Shown in pieces: positions 18,801 through 26,832 of a DNA stretch of 64,000 nt. The position numbers and the translations under genes are program-made. Under the pieces are notes generated by a model that saw only the letters and a list, made by a program, of their open reading frames with translations, ran no database searches and was not told the DNA's origin. The DNA is from Riemerella columbina. GTDB taxonomy: Bacteria > Bacteroidota > Bacteroidia > Flavobacteriales > Weeksellaceae. The stretch spans positions 930,001 to 994,000 of the forward strand of contig NZ_CP103950.1 of assembly GCF_030517065.1 (NCBI RefSeq), read 5' to 3'. Positions within the stretch are counted from its first letter, which is position 1, and each line of letters begins with the position of its first letter.

Positions 18801-20508
18801 GGAAGCGCGCGTGCTATCGCCAGAATTGTTAGGCGCGGATAAACTGAAACTCACAGGGACTATTAACAACAATACCGCATCACCAACGCTGGATTTATTG
18901 GCAGATATGAACGAGTTTGATTTGGCTTTTGCACAAGAGTTTGTGAAGTCTGTATTCAGCAACTTCCGAGGCAAAGCCAGTGGTCAGCTCAAAATAGGTG
19001 GTACGATTAAAGATGTGGATTATCAAGGGGATATTGCACTAAAAGACTTTGGGTTAAAACTCAACTTTTCGGGGGTAGACTACGCTTTTGATGATACGGT
19101 CATTCCGTTGACCAAAGGCTATGCGGTACTCAATAACATTGGAGTGAAAGATGGCAGAGGCAATTCTCAGGGGACGATTTCTGGAGCTATACAGTTTGCG
19201 GATGCTGCGTCTATGGGGCTCAACCTCATTATGCGGGCAGATAACTTGTTGTTGCTCAATACCACTCAAAAAGATTTTGATACCTTCTGGGGGCGTGTGT
19301 ATGGCAGGGGCGATATCTTCGTGGAAGGTCCTGTAACGGCGCTCAACATTGATGCTAATATGGATGTCCTTAATAATAGTACCTTTACGCTGAATAGCAA
19401 TTCGGCATCGGCAGTAGATGAGTTTAAGATGCTTCGTTTTGTAGAGAAAGGCAAAGATGGGCTCCTCACGGTGGCAGAAAAGAAAAAATCTGGCGCTAAT
19501 ATGAACATTAAATTTGATATTAGCATAGATAAAGGCTCTACGGTTAATGTTTTGGTGGGCGATGATGTGGGCGATATCAGCGTGCGCGGTATGGCAGAGC
19601 ATTTGAAGTTTAATTTGAGAAGAAACGGACAAATGTCAATGAGCGGTACTTTCGTGGTGGATAACGGAACCTTCGTTTCAAAAGCCATTCTGGAGCGGAC
19701 TTTCCAAATCGCGAAGGGCAGTAGTATGGGTTGGGACGGAAATGTGATGAATCCGTCGCTTAACATTTCTGCCGATTATTTCCGTACGGTGACCAACGCT
19801 GGCGAGTACCTTAATATAGGAAAATTGCCGCCAATCAATGTGATGCTCACCACGCATATCACACAATCTCTACAAAATCCGAAAATTGATTTTAATGTTT
19901 CGGCACCAGATGTATCCAGCCAAATTAAGGAAGCTTTGGCGTTTAAGATGAGCAATTCTGATGAGAAAATTGTGCAATTTGGAGCGATATTGGCATTAAA
20001 TAACTTTAATGTCGCGGATACAGGGGGGGTAGATTTTAATGTGGGGAATACACTGGTATCGCAGGGTTATAACTTGTTATTCAAGCAGTTGGGTTCTGTG
20101 CTGAATACTATTAGCAACCAGTTTCAAGTGGATTTAAACTATATCAAAGGTGACCAAGCCTCTAACACAGGCGACCGTGCCAATGCTGGCGTGAATATAG
20201 CACTATCACCAAGGGTAAACATAAAAACAGGTTTGGGGGTACCGCTTTCTAAAACCGAGTATACCGATGCCAATTTCCTTTCTGGAGAAGGGATTTTGGA
20301 GTACGATTGGTCTAAGAAAAATGATGGCAGTCGCTTATTTAGAGTGTATTCTAAGCCATCTAATGTGACCAATATTTCTGGACAGGCTGGCGCTAACCAA
20401 ACTTGGGGTGGCGGTGTGGTTTATAGCAAAAGTTTTAATAGATTTTTCCCAAAAAAGAAAAAAGACAGCATGCGCCAACCTAAGGATACCACGGCAGTTG
20501 CAAGGTAA
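15892..20508 (+). CDS. tamB: Translocation/assembly module TamB-like protein
   Basis: A giant envelope protein (1538 residues) of the AsmA/TamB family, thought to bridge inner and outer membrane and move lipids or assist barrel assembly. After a short charged cytoplasmic segment, residues ~36-58 form one membrane anchor (IAFLSFLGLLVALWIILSL). The body is long repetitive beta structure with AsmA-like features early and a TamB (DUF490) domain over roughly the last 400 residues, ending near Phe/Arg-rich strands. I use the ATG at 15892; a longer in-frame start at 15781 would overlap tsaD and adds a sequence that does not look like a membrane anchor. Divergent from tsaD; no terminator visible after it. 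Confidence 0.9.
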   Translation: MANLENNNDKKKSTEQLDAHPPKTPERKQNRWYRFFKIAFLSFLGLLVALWIILSLSSTRNWAAQRVVNILNKDLKTQISFDKIDLSIFGNITIYGLKIKDYKGLDFIKAKEVYADSDWFSLITNTDHLDFQSLKVSDMEMKVITYKGDSIANFNRFIALFDNGKKRDPNKPPFELDARISILNSQLSIVNQNHAGDEGRWLDAQRLNVQIPRLKVKGSDVSAQVNNFSLVTERWGKKHLIETFSTNFTLNKEYLWLENLVLNTDHSLLQGDLKLLLNEGKFEDFAHKVRWDMQLDRGSQMNGYDLSYFVKDWDNYKPINVSGKMDGVLNDFYLTQFQLGNHDTHIATQKIRVAKILEKSFAIETQNLATDFTYQGLKQMFPSFIANKMGNVADDFGRMKFNGALTANPNAITTKGTLISGVGQAAIKHLTLLEYSTPQPKYTGELSLSQLNVAAITKNNQVGLVSGHFNAKGEGFNLNTMHLNTQSQITSIEILDKTLTNVLLDGTLAQKQYNGLVSIKDPHAQANVKGRFDFSNPRLVADVLADVAHLDIAYFTGKAERQVVSGLFDVKMAMKDLNDLNLDAKMKSVQLISANQTVNLPEADVKAYLDGNNRIVDIDAPQAVKGKVSGHFNIKDVAGMVQNSMDKILAGTAPRQYYRGQYFNFDFDIAQGLVNFFEPRLKIRDGVKVSGNYDGNANNLVLSAEAPHLKYMITKEDAKAANEVLAQSDIDYQIETSSVANESVTVNQLALNINTASSTEQVVLSVDKLAFSDHIVRDLSLKGSNENGEILHLAASLKHGNPDDDEHNRLKEYAVNLSQTTDAQGDYVIRFEPTEVRFNNFVWRVDTSPELNHSITYKRKTGAIDLHNLKFYSDNSEILVNGIFNNGKDFDINAEVKNVEVSKLMALKGGGDTQMEMGGTINGTIDIKMNKSILEPLVDLKVEQLSMNRQAMGDIIINAQKTEKRNIFAMEARVLSPELLGADKLKLTGTINNNTASPTLDLLADMNEFDLAFAQEFVKSVFSNFRGKASGQLKIGGTIKDVDYQGDIALKDFGLKLNFSGVDYAFDDTVIPLTKGYAVLNNIGVKDGRGNSQGTISGAIQFADAASMGLNLIMRADNLLLLNTTQKDFDTFWGRVYGRGDIFVEGPVTALNIDANMDVLNNSTFTLNSNSASAVDEFKMLRFVEKGKDGLLTVAEKKKSGANMNIKFDISIDKGSTVNVLVGDDVGDISVRGMAEHLKFNLRRNGQMSMSGTFVVDNGTFVSKAILERTFQIAKGSSMGWDGNVMNPSLNISADYFRTVTNAGEYLNIGKLPPINVMLTTHITQSLQNPKIDFNVSAPDVSSQIKEALAFKMSNSDEKIVQFGAILALNNFNVADTGGVDFNVGNTLVSQGYNLLFKQLGSVLNTISNQFQVDLNYIKGDQASNTGDRANAGVNIALSPRVNIKTGLGVPLSKTEYTDANFLSGEGILEYDWSKKNDGSRLFRVYSKPSNVTNISGQAGANQTWGGGVVYSKSFNRFFPKKKKDSMRQPKDTTAVAR

Positions 20509-20553
20509 TACATAAAATCTAATAAAATTATAGAAAAAATATTAATATTTTTA

Positions 20554-20586
20554 TTGTGTAATATTGAATGTTTTTTTGTAATTTTG
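20554..20586 (+). promoter_or_regulatory. Promoter for the Lrp-type regulator
   Basis: TTG at 20554-20556, 22 bases, then TAATTTTG at 20579-20586, 48 bases before the ATG. Motifs match; spacing is at the long end. Confidence 0.6.
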
Positions 20587-20634
20587 CAAGGTATAAAAAA
20601 TTAAATTAGTAATAAAATAAAAAAACAACACATT

Positions 20635-21105
20635 ATGAACTACCGTTTAGATGAAATAGACAAAAAGATTCTTGATTACTTAGTGAAAAATACAAGAATG
20701 CCTTTTACTGAAATTGCAAAAAACCTAAGCGTTTCAGCGGGAACCATCCACGTAAGAGTTAAAAAAATGGAAGATGCAGGGATTATTTTAGGCTCTTCTC
20801 TTAATATTGATTACGAAAAACTCAACTACACATTCACGGCATTCATCGGTATTCTTCTTACCAAGTCTAACAAGACTCAAGAGGTGCTTAAGAAATTATC
20901 AGAAATCCCTAACATCGTGGAAACGAGCGTGGTATCTGGTAAATACAACATTTTCTGCAAAATGAAAGCTAAAAATACAGAAGATGCTAAAAATGTAATC
21001 TATAAAATAGATGATATAGAAGATGTGATGAGAACGGAAAGTATGATTTCTATGGAAGAGTACTTAAGCGACAGAAACAGACTCATCTCTGCATTAGAAG
21101 TTTAA
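20635..21105 (+). CDS. Lrp/AsnC family transcriptional regulator
   Basis: A 156-residue leucine-responsive-type regulator. The N-terminal winged HTH is typical: LDEIDKKILDYLVKNTRMPF followed by TEIAKNLSVSAGTIHVRVKKM; residues ~70-150 form the RAM ligand-binding/oligomerisation domain (FTAFIGILLT, VSGKYNIFCKMKA). Lrp/AsnC proteins sense amino acids. The neighbours (tamB and a small membrane protein) give no hint of the target. It has its own promoter and terminator, so it is monocistronic. Confidence 0.93.
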   Translation: MNYRLDEIDKKILDYLVKNTRMPFTEIAKNLSVSAGTIHVRVKKMEDAGIILGSSLNIDYEKLNYTFTAFIGILLTKSNKTQEVLKKLSEIPNIVETSVVSGKYNIFCKMKAKNTEDAKNVIYKIDDIEDVMRTESMISMEEYLSDRNRLISALEV

Positions 21106-21124
21106 TTTTAGTAAATAAAAGAAG

Positions 21125-21155
21125 AAAGCCTTTGTTATATCAAAGGCTTTTTTTA
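21125..21155 (+). terminator. Rho-independent terminator
   Basis: Perfect ten-base stem AAAGCCTTTG / CAAAGGCTTT with a six-base loop and T tail, 20 bases after the regulator stop. Confidence 0.93.
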
Positions 21156-21165
21156 TTTTTACCCT

Positions 21166-21543
21166 ATGGAAAATAAAAACGATTTTAGCCAAGAACCTAA
21201 AAAATCTAGTAGCTTTTATGTGAGTATGGCGGTTTTAGGTTTCTTTACCCTTATGGGCTTAGGGATAGATATAGATGAATACCTCCAGCACGAGAGCATC
21301 CAAATTCCTACGGCGTATTTCTACCTCATTTTTGCCATAGATGCCTTGGCGCTATTGGGGCTGTTGGCGATAGTCAATTTTCGGAAAATAGGCGTTTACC
21401 TCTTTCCGCTGGCGGTGTTTTTGCACTTTATTTTTCATCAATTTTACCTATCTACCTTTTTATATACAGATATCACCACTTTATTTTTGTATGTAGGCTT
21501 AGGTTTGTTAATGATTATCCCCAAATGGGCTCACTTTAAATAA
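21166..21543 (+). CDS. Unknown small membrane protein
   Basis: 125 residues with about four hydrophobic helices (residues ~18-38, 48-68, 75-95 and 100-120) and a polar N terminus rich in Lys, Asp and Ser. No family recognised. It starts 11 bases after a terminator, and the Rrf2-type regulator begins 8 bases after its stop, so the two are probably co-transcribed. Confidence 0.75.
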   Translation: MENKNDFSQEPKKSSSFYVSMAVLGFFTLMGLGIDIDEYLQHESIQIPTAYFYLIFAIDALALLGLLAIVNFRKIGVYLFPLAVFLHFIFHQFYLSTFLYTDITTLFLYVGLGLLMIIPKWAHFK

Positions 21544-21550
21544 TAAAAGA

Positions 21551-21985
21551 ATGTTCTCTAAAGCGTGCGAATATGCCATACGGTCCGCCATCTATGTGGC
21601 ACAAAAAAGCCTCGGTGGCGAGAGAGTGAATGTAAAAGAAGTGGCTAAGGAAGTGGATGCACCCGAAGCGTTTACAGCAAAAATCCTCCAGCAACTTTGC
21701 AAAGCCCAATTGTTAGACTCTGTGCGTGGGCAACAGGGCGGTTTTATGGTGCAAATAGACCAGCTGCAGCATATTAGCATCTATCACATCATCATCGCGA
21801 TAGATGGCGATACACTCTTTACCCAATGCGGTTTGGGGCTAAAAAGGTGCTCCTCAGCCAACCCTTGTCCCGTTCATAATGATTTTAAGGCACTTAAAAA
21901 CAAACTCAAACACCTCACACAGCAATATTCCTTATATGATTTAGCCGTAAAAACCGAACAAGGCTTGGCGTGGCTTAAGATTTAA
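21551..21985 (+). CDS. Rrf2 family transcriptional regulator, likely Fe-S or NO sensing
   Basis: A 144-residue regulator with the Rrf2 N-terminal winged helix (FSKACEYAIRSAIYVAQK, then LQQLCKAQLLDSVRGQQGGF). Three cysteines close together in CGLGLKRCSSANPCPVH (residues ~94-110) have the spacing used by IscR/NsrR-type members to hold a 2Fe-2S or 4Fe-4S cluster, so it probably senses iron-sulfur status, oxygen or nitric oxide. The target is not evident from the neighbours: upstream a small membrane protein in the same operon, downstream secDF with its own promoter. Confidence 0.9.
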   Translation: MFSKACEYAIRSAIYVAQKSLGGERVNVKEVAKEVDAPEAFTAKILQQLCKAQLLDSVRGQQGGFMVQIDQLQHISIYHIIIAIDGDTLFTQCGLGLKRCSSANPCPVHNDFKALKNKLKHLTQQYSLYDLAVKTEQGLAWLKI

Positions 21986-22143
21986 TTTTAGATTTATTGT
22001 TTTGATAATCAATGTTTTAAATATTATTTCCATTGAAGGGAATGAAAAAAAGGAAAGGGATAATTTTAAATAATGCTAAACGAACTTAAAACCAAGCATT
22101 GAAATTCATAACAGATGATACCCTTTTTTAGACTTAAAAACAC

Positions 22144-22151
22144 TATATTTG
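22144..22151 (+). promoter_or_regulatory. Probable -7 element for secDF
   Basis: TATATTTG, 35 bases before the secDF ATG; no clear -33 element. The rest of the 201-base gap before secDF shows nothing recognisable. Confidence 0.5.
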
Positions 22152-22186
22152 CCGACTATAATTTTTAATGTTGTAAATTACTCAAA

Positions 22187-25066
22187 ATGCAAGGAAAAGG
22201 ACTTATTACCATTGTAGCGATTATTTTAGGGCTCATCTGCCTTAATGAAATGCTACCTACTTTCTATGCAAGTAGAATAGAAAACGAGGCAAAAGCCATT
22301 GCGGGGAATGACCAAGCCAAATACCAAAAAGAAATTGCAAGGCTCTCCAAAGACACCTTAGATTTAGGCTTTACCAAACTCTATTACACAGATGCCAAAG
22401 AACGCGAGATGAAACTCGGGTTAGACCTAAGAGGCGGTATCAATGTATTGTTAGAAATCAACCAGAGAGATTTGGTGATGGATTTAACCAACTATTCTTC
22501 TAACCCTATTTTGTTGGAAGCGTTGGACAAAACAGACCAAGCGCAGAAGAACTCAACCCGATCTTATATTGATGATTTCTTCACGCAGTTTGATTTGGTA
22601 AATAAAGCCAAAGGGGCTAACCTTAAACTTGCCAACCCAGAGATATTTGGAACTCAAAAGTTGAGTAACGAAATTAAATTCAACACCTCAGACGAGGAGG
22701 TTAAAAGAATCATCACTAAAAAAATAGATGATGCCGTAGGCTCTGCGTATGAGGTGATTAGAACCCGTATTGATAAAATGGGGGTTACTCAGCCTAATGT
22801 GCAGCGCGTGCCAGGAACAGGAAGAATCTTGGTGGAAATGCCAGGGATTAAAGACATAGACCGCGTTAAAAAAATGCTCCAAACTTCGGCGAAACTTCAG
22901 TTTTGGGAAGTACAGCAATTGCCAGAAGTGGCGCCTTACTTTGAGCAACTTTCTAAATTGGTGACCGCCAAAGCCGACTCTATGGGCGTGGCTAAAAATA
23001 GCAATTGGGTGAGTTTAATCAACATCAACACCTTGAGAAGCAATGGCGTAGCCAATGTAAAACTAAGCGACACCGCTGCGGTCAACAAAATTTTAAATAG
23101 TAAAATCGCAATAGATGCTCGACCTGCCAACATCAAATACACGCAGTTTATGTGGGGCTACAAGCCAGAGTCTAACGACCCTGACCATTTGGTGCTTTAT
23201 GCCATCCGTTCTAACATTACAGGGAAAGCGCCAGTGGATGGAGCGGTGGAAAAAGCTAACATCAGTTATGATCAAATCGGTCGCGTGGTGGTAGATATGC
23301 AGATGGACAGCGAGGGAACGAAAGATTGGAAAATCTTAACTGAGAAAAATGTAGGCAAGCCTGTGGCAGTAACTTTGGATAACAGAGTTTATACCGCGCC
23401 AAATGTGGTGAATGCCATTCCGAATGGGCGCACGCAGATTTCAGGGAACTTTACACAAGATGAAGCCCAAGACCTTGTGAATGTGCTTAATACAGGGAAA
23501 CTCCCTGCCAGCGCTAAGTTGGTACAATCCGAAGTGGTAGGACCTTCATTGGGACAAGCATCTATTGAAGCTGGGATGTGGTCGTTCATCATCGCCTTTA
23601 TTTTCATCGTTATCTATATTATTTTCTACTACGGTGGCGCTGGGGTTTATGCGGTAATCGCAATGATTATCAACCTATTTTACATCTTCGGAATTATGGA
23701 TTCTATGGATGCCACGCTGACTTTGCCAGGGATTGCGGGTATTGTGCTCACCATGGCGATGGCGGTGGATACCAATGTGATTATTTACGAAAGAACCAAG
23801 GAAGAGTTATTTGCAGGAAAAAGCATTAAAGAAGCTTATAGAGACGGATTTAAACACGCCCTTTCTGCGATTATAGATGGTCAGCTGACTACATTATTGA
23901 CCGCCGTTATACTTTATATTTTTGGTACAGGACCTATCCAAGGTTTCGCCGTAACGCTTATTATCGGTCTATTGATGACTTTATTTACTTCGGTATTATT
24001 ATCCAGAGTGATGATTTTCAGCCGATTGAATAAAGGGAAAGGGTTGTCTGTATGGACGCCTATGACCAAAAATATGTTTAGAAATGTATGGATAGATTTC
24101 ATCGGAAAGAGAAAAATTGCGTATGTTATTTCCACGATCCTAATGGTGGTGAGTATCGCCTCTATTGCAATCAATGGCTTTAAGTTAGGCGTTGATTTTG
24201 AGGGGGGTAGAAACTATGTGGTTAAATTCAACAAGCCTGTAGATGCCACCAAAGCCGAAGCCAATTTATCTAAATTATTCCAAACCGAAAGTGGTAAAAA
24301 TAATTCTGTAGATGTAAAAACTTTTGGTAATGATAATCAGCTGAAAATCACTACAGATTACAAAATTGATGATGAATCTTTAGCAGCAGACCAAGAGATT
24401 GAAGCCAAATTATATGAAGGCTTAAAGTCTGATTTCCCAGCGGGTTATACTTTAAATCAGTTTAAAACCTCCGAAGGCGATGATTTAGGAATCGTGTCTT
24501 CTACCAAGGTGGGACCTACCGTGGCTGATGATATTAAAACAGGTGGAACTTTGGCGGTGCTCGTTTCGTTAATTGGCATTTTCATCTATATTTTAGTGAG
24601 ATTTAGAAGGTGGCAGTTCTCTTTGGGCGCCGTGGCAGCACTCTTCCACGACTCTGTGATTATCTTAGGAGCGTACTCTTTATTCTATAAAGTAGCACCG
24701 TTTAATATGGAGATTAACCAAGACTTCATCGCCGCGATACTAACCGTTTTAGGTTACTCTATTAACGATACCGTGATTGTCTTTGACCGTATCCGTGAGT
24801 ACCTTAGAGAGCGCAAAGCCACCACGCTTGCCAAACTCTTTGATGACTCTATCAGTAGTACTTTAGGAAGAACTTTCAACACCTCGTTTACGGTGCTTAT
24901 GGTGATCTTAGCGATTTTCATTTTCGGCGGCGAGAGCTTACGAGGCTTTATGTTTGCGCTATTATTAGGGATAGGTTTTGGTACTTATTCATCTATATTT
25001 ATCGCATCAGCTATCGCGTATGATTTCCTAAAAGGTAAAAAATCAAAAGACGAAAACAAAAAATAA
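22187..25066 (+). CDS. secDF: Protein translocase SecDF (fused SecD-SecF)
   Basis: A single 959-residue chain combining SecD and SecF, the usual arrangement in Bacteroidota. It uses the proton motive force to pull proteins through SecYEG. SecD part (~1-620): N-terminal helix, first-domain motif LGLDLRGGINVLLEI, periplasmic P1 domain, then five more helices with the conserved AVDTNVIIYERTKEEL. SecF part (~640-959): LGVDFEGGRNYVVKF, and GYSINDTVIVFDRIRE near residue 860. Both halves are complete and in one frame. Monocistronic with a terminator downstream. SecG is encoded 4 kb away at 29153-29533. Confidence 0.96.
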   Translation: MQGKGLITIVAIILGLICLNEMLPTFYASRIENEAKAIAGNDQAKYQKEIARLSKDTLDLGFTKLYYTDAKEREMKLGLDLRGGINVLLEINQRDLVMDLTNYSSNPILLEALDKTDQAQKNSTRSYIDDFFTQFDLVNKAKGANLKLANPEIFGTQKLSNEIKFNTSDEEVKRIITKKIDDAVGSAYEVIRTRIDKMGVTQPNVQRVPGTGRILVEMPGIKDIDRVKKMLQTSAKLQFWEVQQLPEVAPYFEQLSKLVTAKADSMGVAKNSNWVSLININTLRSNGVANVKLSDTAAVNKILNSKIAIDARPANIKYTQFMWGYKPESNDPDHLVLYAIRSNITGKAPVDGAVEKANISYDQIGRVVVDMQMDSEGTKDWKILTEKNVGKPVAVTLDNRVYTAPNVVNAIPNGRTQISGNFTQDEAQDLVNVLNTGKLPASAKLVQSEVVGPSLGQASIEAGMWSFIIAFIFIVIYIIFYYGGAGVYAVIAMIINLFYIFGIMDSMDATLTLPGIAGIVLTMAMAVDTNVIIYERTKEELFAGKSIKEAYRDGFKHALSAIIDGQLTTLLTAVILYIFGTGPIQGFAVTLIIGLLMTLFTSVLLSRVMIFSRLNKGKGLSVWTPMTKNMFRNVWIDFIGKRKIAYVISTILMVVSIASIAINGFKLGVDFEGGRNYVVKFNKPVDATKAEANLSKLFQTESGKNNSVDVKTFGNDNQLKITTDYKIDDESLAADQEIEAKLYEGLKSDFPAGYTLNQFKTSEGDDLGIVSSTKVGPTVADDIKTGGTLAVLVSLIGIFIYILVRFRRWQFSLGAVAALFHDSVIILGAYSLFYKVAPFNMEINQDFIAAILTVLGYSINDTVIVFDRIREYLRERKATTLAKLFDDSISSTLGRTFNTSFTVLMVILAIFIFGGESLRGFMFALLLGIGFGTYSSIFIASAIAYDFLKGKKSKDENKK

Positions 25067-25095
25067 AATATTGTTTTTTTGTTTATTTAACTAAG

Positions 25096-25121
25096 GCTGC
25101 TCTGAATGGGGCGGCTTTTTT
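25096..25121 (+). terminator. Rho-independent terminator
   Basis: Stem GCTGCTC / GGGCGGC (with G-T pairs) and a T run, about 30 bases after the secDF stop. Beyond it, 25122-25203 is AT-rich without a visible feature. Confidence 0.75.
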
Positions 25122-25203
25122 ATAAATTATAAATGGTTTTGTATGTTTTTATGATGGTTTTTATGTGTGAGATAATTAATTAGGGCTTGGTTTTATTTGA
25201 AAT

Positions 25204-25247
25204 AAGCGCGTATAGAGACTGAAAATAGTTGTTTTCTAAACGCGCTT
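25204..25247. repeat. Inverted repeat with GC-rich arms
   Basis: Arms AAGCGCGT (25204-25211) and ACGCGCTT (25240-25247), with an inner partial pairing GAAAA / TTTTC. It could be a weak terminator for the minus-strand gene remnant that ends at 25272, but there is no clean T run. Confidence 0.4.
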
Positions 25248-25271
25248 AGGTTTATAAAATTGCAAAAGGTT

Positions 25272-25487
25272 TTAGCTTCTTACGAATTTACCGATGCTTT
25301 CCATGAGCTGAGGGCGGTCATCTAAGGCGATTTGGGCTACGGTGTAGAATTCTCGTACCCAATCGGATAGGTTGGCAAAGGCTTTGTTTTTCTGTTGGGT
25401 GGCGTTTTGGTTTTCGCCTTTTTCTTTTTCGTACTTGGCGCGTAGGGTTTCTACTTGCTGTATTTGTGCTACTTGGGTATCTACAAC
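25272..25487 (-). pseudogene. C-terminal remnant of an unknown gene
   Basis: An open frame of 71 codons with no start codon of its own, running on the minus strand to TAA at 25272-25274. It reads like real protein: a charged coiled-coil-like stretch (QIQQVETLRAKYEKEK) followed by FANLSDWVREFYTVAQIALD and ending SIGKFVRS. This C-terminal pattern reminds me of small hypothetical proteins common in Chryseobacterium-type genomes, but I cannot name a family. The frame is broken at about 25487, where it meets a truncated transposase gene in another frame. The natural N terminus is missing. Confidence 0.65.
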
Positions 25488-25693
25488 TTCTTTCCTGCTT
25501 CAATGAACTCTTTGCTCCATTTGTAATAAGTGGCTTCGCTGATGCCATATTTTCTGCACAGCTCTGCTACACTGAGCTCTGCACGTAAGCCTTCCATGAC
25601 GATTAAAATCTTTTGTTCTGCATTGTACACTTGGCGTGTGTTACGGCGAACTTCCTTGATAAGCTTTTCGCTTTTTGTTTGTTTTTTTACCAT
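25481..25693 (-). pseudogene. Truncated IS3-type transposase OrfA (N-terminal part)
   Basis: 70 codons starting at an ATG at 25693. After a basic leader comes a helix-turn-helix typical of IS3/IS911 OrfA: ILIVMEGLRAELSVAELC, then RKYGISEATYYKW. The frame ends abruptly with Glu-Ala-Gly-Lys-Lys-Leu-stop; intact relatives continue into a leucine zipper and are followed by an OrfB integrase, both absent here. The truncation point coincides with the start of an unrelated gene remnant, so this is the head of an insertion sequence joined by deletion to another gene's tail. It would not make a working transposase. Confidence 0.75.
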
Positions 25694-25776
25694 GTTCTAA
25701 GTGGTTTTTGTAAAGTTAGTTTTTTTATTTTTTTAACTATACTATTTTTAACCTAAACTGGTAAACTTTTTGCTGA
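25694..25776 (-). mobile_element. Probable upstream terminal region of the broken insertion sequence
   Basis: Non-coding AT-rich stretch between the transposase start and the first codon of the TonB-receptor remnant. The minus strand has a TTAACC-like segment (complement of 25748-25753) and poly-A/T runs, as found at IS ends. The exact end of the element lies somewhere in 25755-25776; no terminal inverted-repeat partner was found because the other end of the element is missing. Confidence 0.4.
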
Positions 25777-25920
25777 CGATTTACAGAAAACTTCCTTGAT
25801 ACAAGGCAGACACGTTTTGACAACATCTATACAGGCACAATAACCAACCCTGTTTTTAGAGACATCTATGCACCGTTGGACGGATTTGTAATTAATGGTG
25901 GAATAAAATTTAAACTTTAA
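25777..25920 (+). pseudogene. C-terminal fragment of a TonB-dependent receptor
   Basis: 47 codons open from just after a TGA (25774-25776) to TAA at 25918-25920, without a start codon. The translation (FTENFLDTRQTRFDNIYTG, then VFRDIYAPLDGFVINGGIKF with terminal Lys-Leu) has the pattern of the last barrel strands of a TonB-dependent receptor: RDIYAPLDGF followed by NGGIKFKL at the very end. It stops three bases before the cation transporter start, so the receptor and transporter were once one operon. Everything upstream of the last ~47 residues has been lost at the insertion-sequence boundary. Confidence 0.7.
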
Positions 25921-25923
25921 AAT

Positions 25924-26718
25924 ATGAACAAAACCATATTCAATATTACCAAAATGGATTGCCCCAGTGAGGAGCAATTAATCCGTATGAAATTGCAGGA
26001 TTTTGATACGGTAAAGTCATTGGAATTTGATATTCCCAATAGGGAATTGAATGTTTATCATAGTGGAAACCCCGAGCCGATTTTATCGGCTTTGGAAACT
26101 TTGAACCTAAATACAACGTTGATTTCAACCGAAGAAACTGACGGAGTTATTGAAACGGATACAAGCAATAGACAACGGAGGCTACTTTGGACGGTACTGG
26201 TTATCAACTTCGTTTTCTTTGGAGTGGAAATGTTGTTCGGTATTTTTTCCAACTCAATGGGATTGGTAGCGGATAGCTTGGATATGCTTGCCGATAGTAT
26301 CGTCTACGCTTTGGCTCTGTTTGCTGTAGGGGGTACGGTCGCAAGAAAAAACAACATAGCCAAATTTGCAGGGTACTTCCAAATCTTGTTGGCTGTTATC
26401 GGTTTTGTGGAAGTAATAAGACGTTTTTTAGGTTTTGAAAAGATGCCCGATTTTCAAACGATGATTATCGTTTCAGTTTTGGCACTAATGGCAAATGTGC
26501 TTTGTCTTTACCTGTTACAAAAGAACAAAAGTAAGGAAGCCCACATGCAGGCAAGTATGATTTTCACATCGAACGATGTCATTATCAATTCGGGCGTTAT
26601 CGTTGCAGGTCTCTTGGTTCATTGGCTTAATTCAAGCTACCCCGATTTGATTATCGGAGCAATTGTATTTGTAATTGTGGCAAGAGGGGCATATAGGATA
26701 TTGAAGTTAGTAGAATAA
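25924..26718 (+). CDS. Cation transporter with degenerate HMA-like N terminus and CDF-type membrane domain
   Basis: 264 residues. The N terminus (1-70) resembles a heavy-metal-associated domain, but the MxCxxC site is reduced to MDCPSEE with a single cysteine. Residues ~80-264 form a cation diffusion facilitator-like membrane domain: the helix MGLVADSLDMLADSIVYAL carries the two Asp of a metal site, and FTSNDVIINSGVIVAG carries a second Asp/Asn pair. It probably exports a divalent metal. The gene appears intact, but the receptor gene that preceded it is only a fragment, so its native promoter is lost. Codon choice looks more AT-rich than in neighbouring core genes; I judge it to be horizontally acquired cargo. 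Confidence 0.8.
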   Translation: MNKTIFNITKMDCPSEEQLIRMKLQDFDTVKSLEFDIPNRELNVYHSGNPEPILSALETLNLNTTLISTEETDGVIETDTSNRQRRLLWTVLVINFVFFGVEMLFGIFSNSMGLVADSLDMLADSIVYALALFAVGGTVARKNNIAKFAGYFQILLAVIGFVEVIRRFLGFEKMPDFQTMIIVSVLALMANVLCLYLLQKNKSKEAHMQASMIFTSNDVIINSGVIVAGLLVHWLNSSYPDLIIGAIVFVIVARGAYRILKLVE

Positions 26719-26757
26719 GTCGTTATATTTTCAAGTGATAAGCAAGTTGTTTTAGAA

Positions 26758-26806
26758 ATGCCCTTTTTCCGGCCAATTTTTTATTGTGGTTGGCGAAAAA
26801 GGGTAT
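26758..26806. repeat. Imperfect inverted repeat / possible terminator
   Basis: Arms ATGCCCTTTTTC (26758-26769) and GAAAAAGGGTAT (26795-26806), with an inner CCAA / TTGG pair. It follows the cation transporter by 39 bases. It may be its terminator or the edge of the acquired segment; there is no T run after the right arm beyond TTTT. Confidence 0.5.
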
Positions 26807-26832
26807 TTTGCAAATCCTGGAAAAGTGGATAG

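Noticed and set aside
25318-25548. 76-codon Arg/Pro-rich frame on the minus strand
   Set aside because: Composition is typical of a shifted frame; the neighbouring frame (25272-25487) gives a natural helical sequence.
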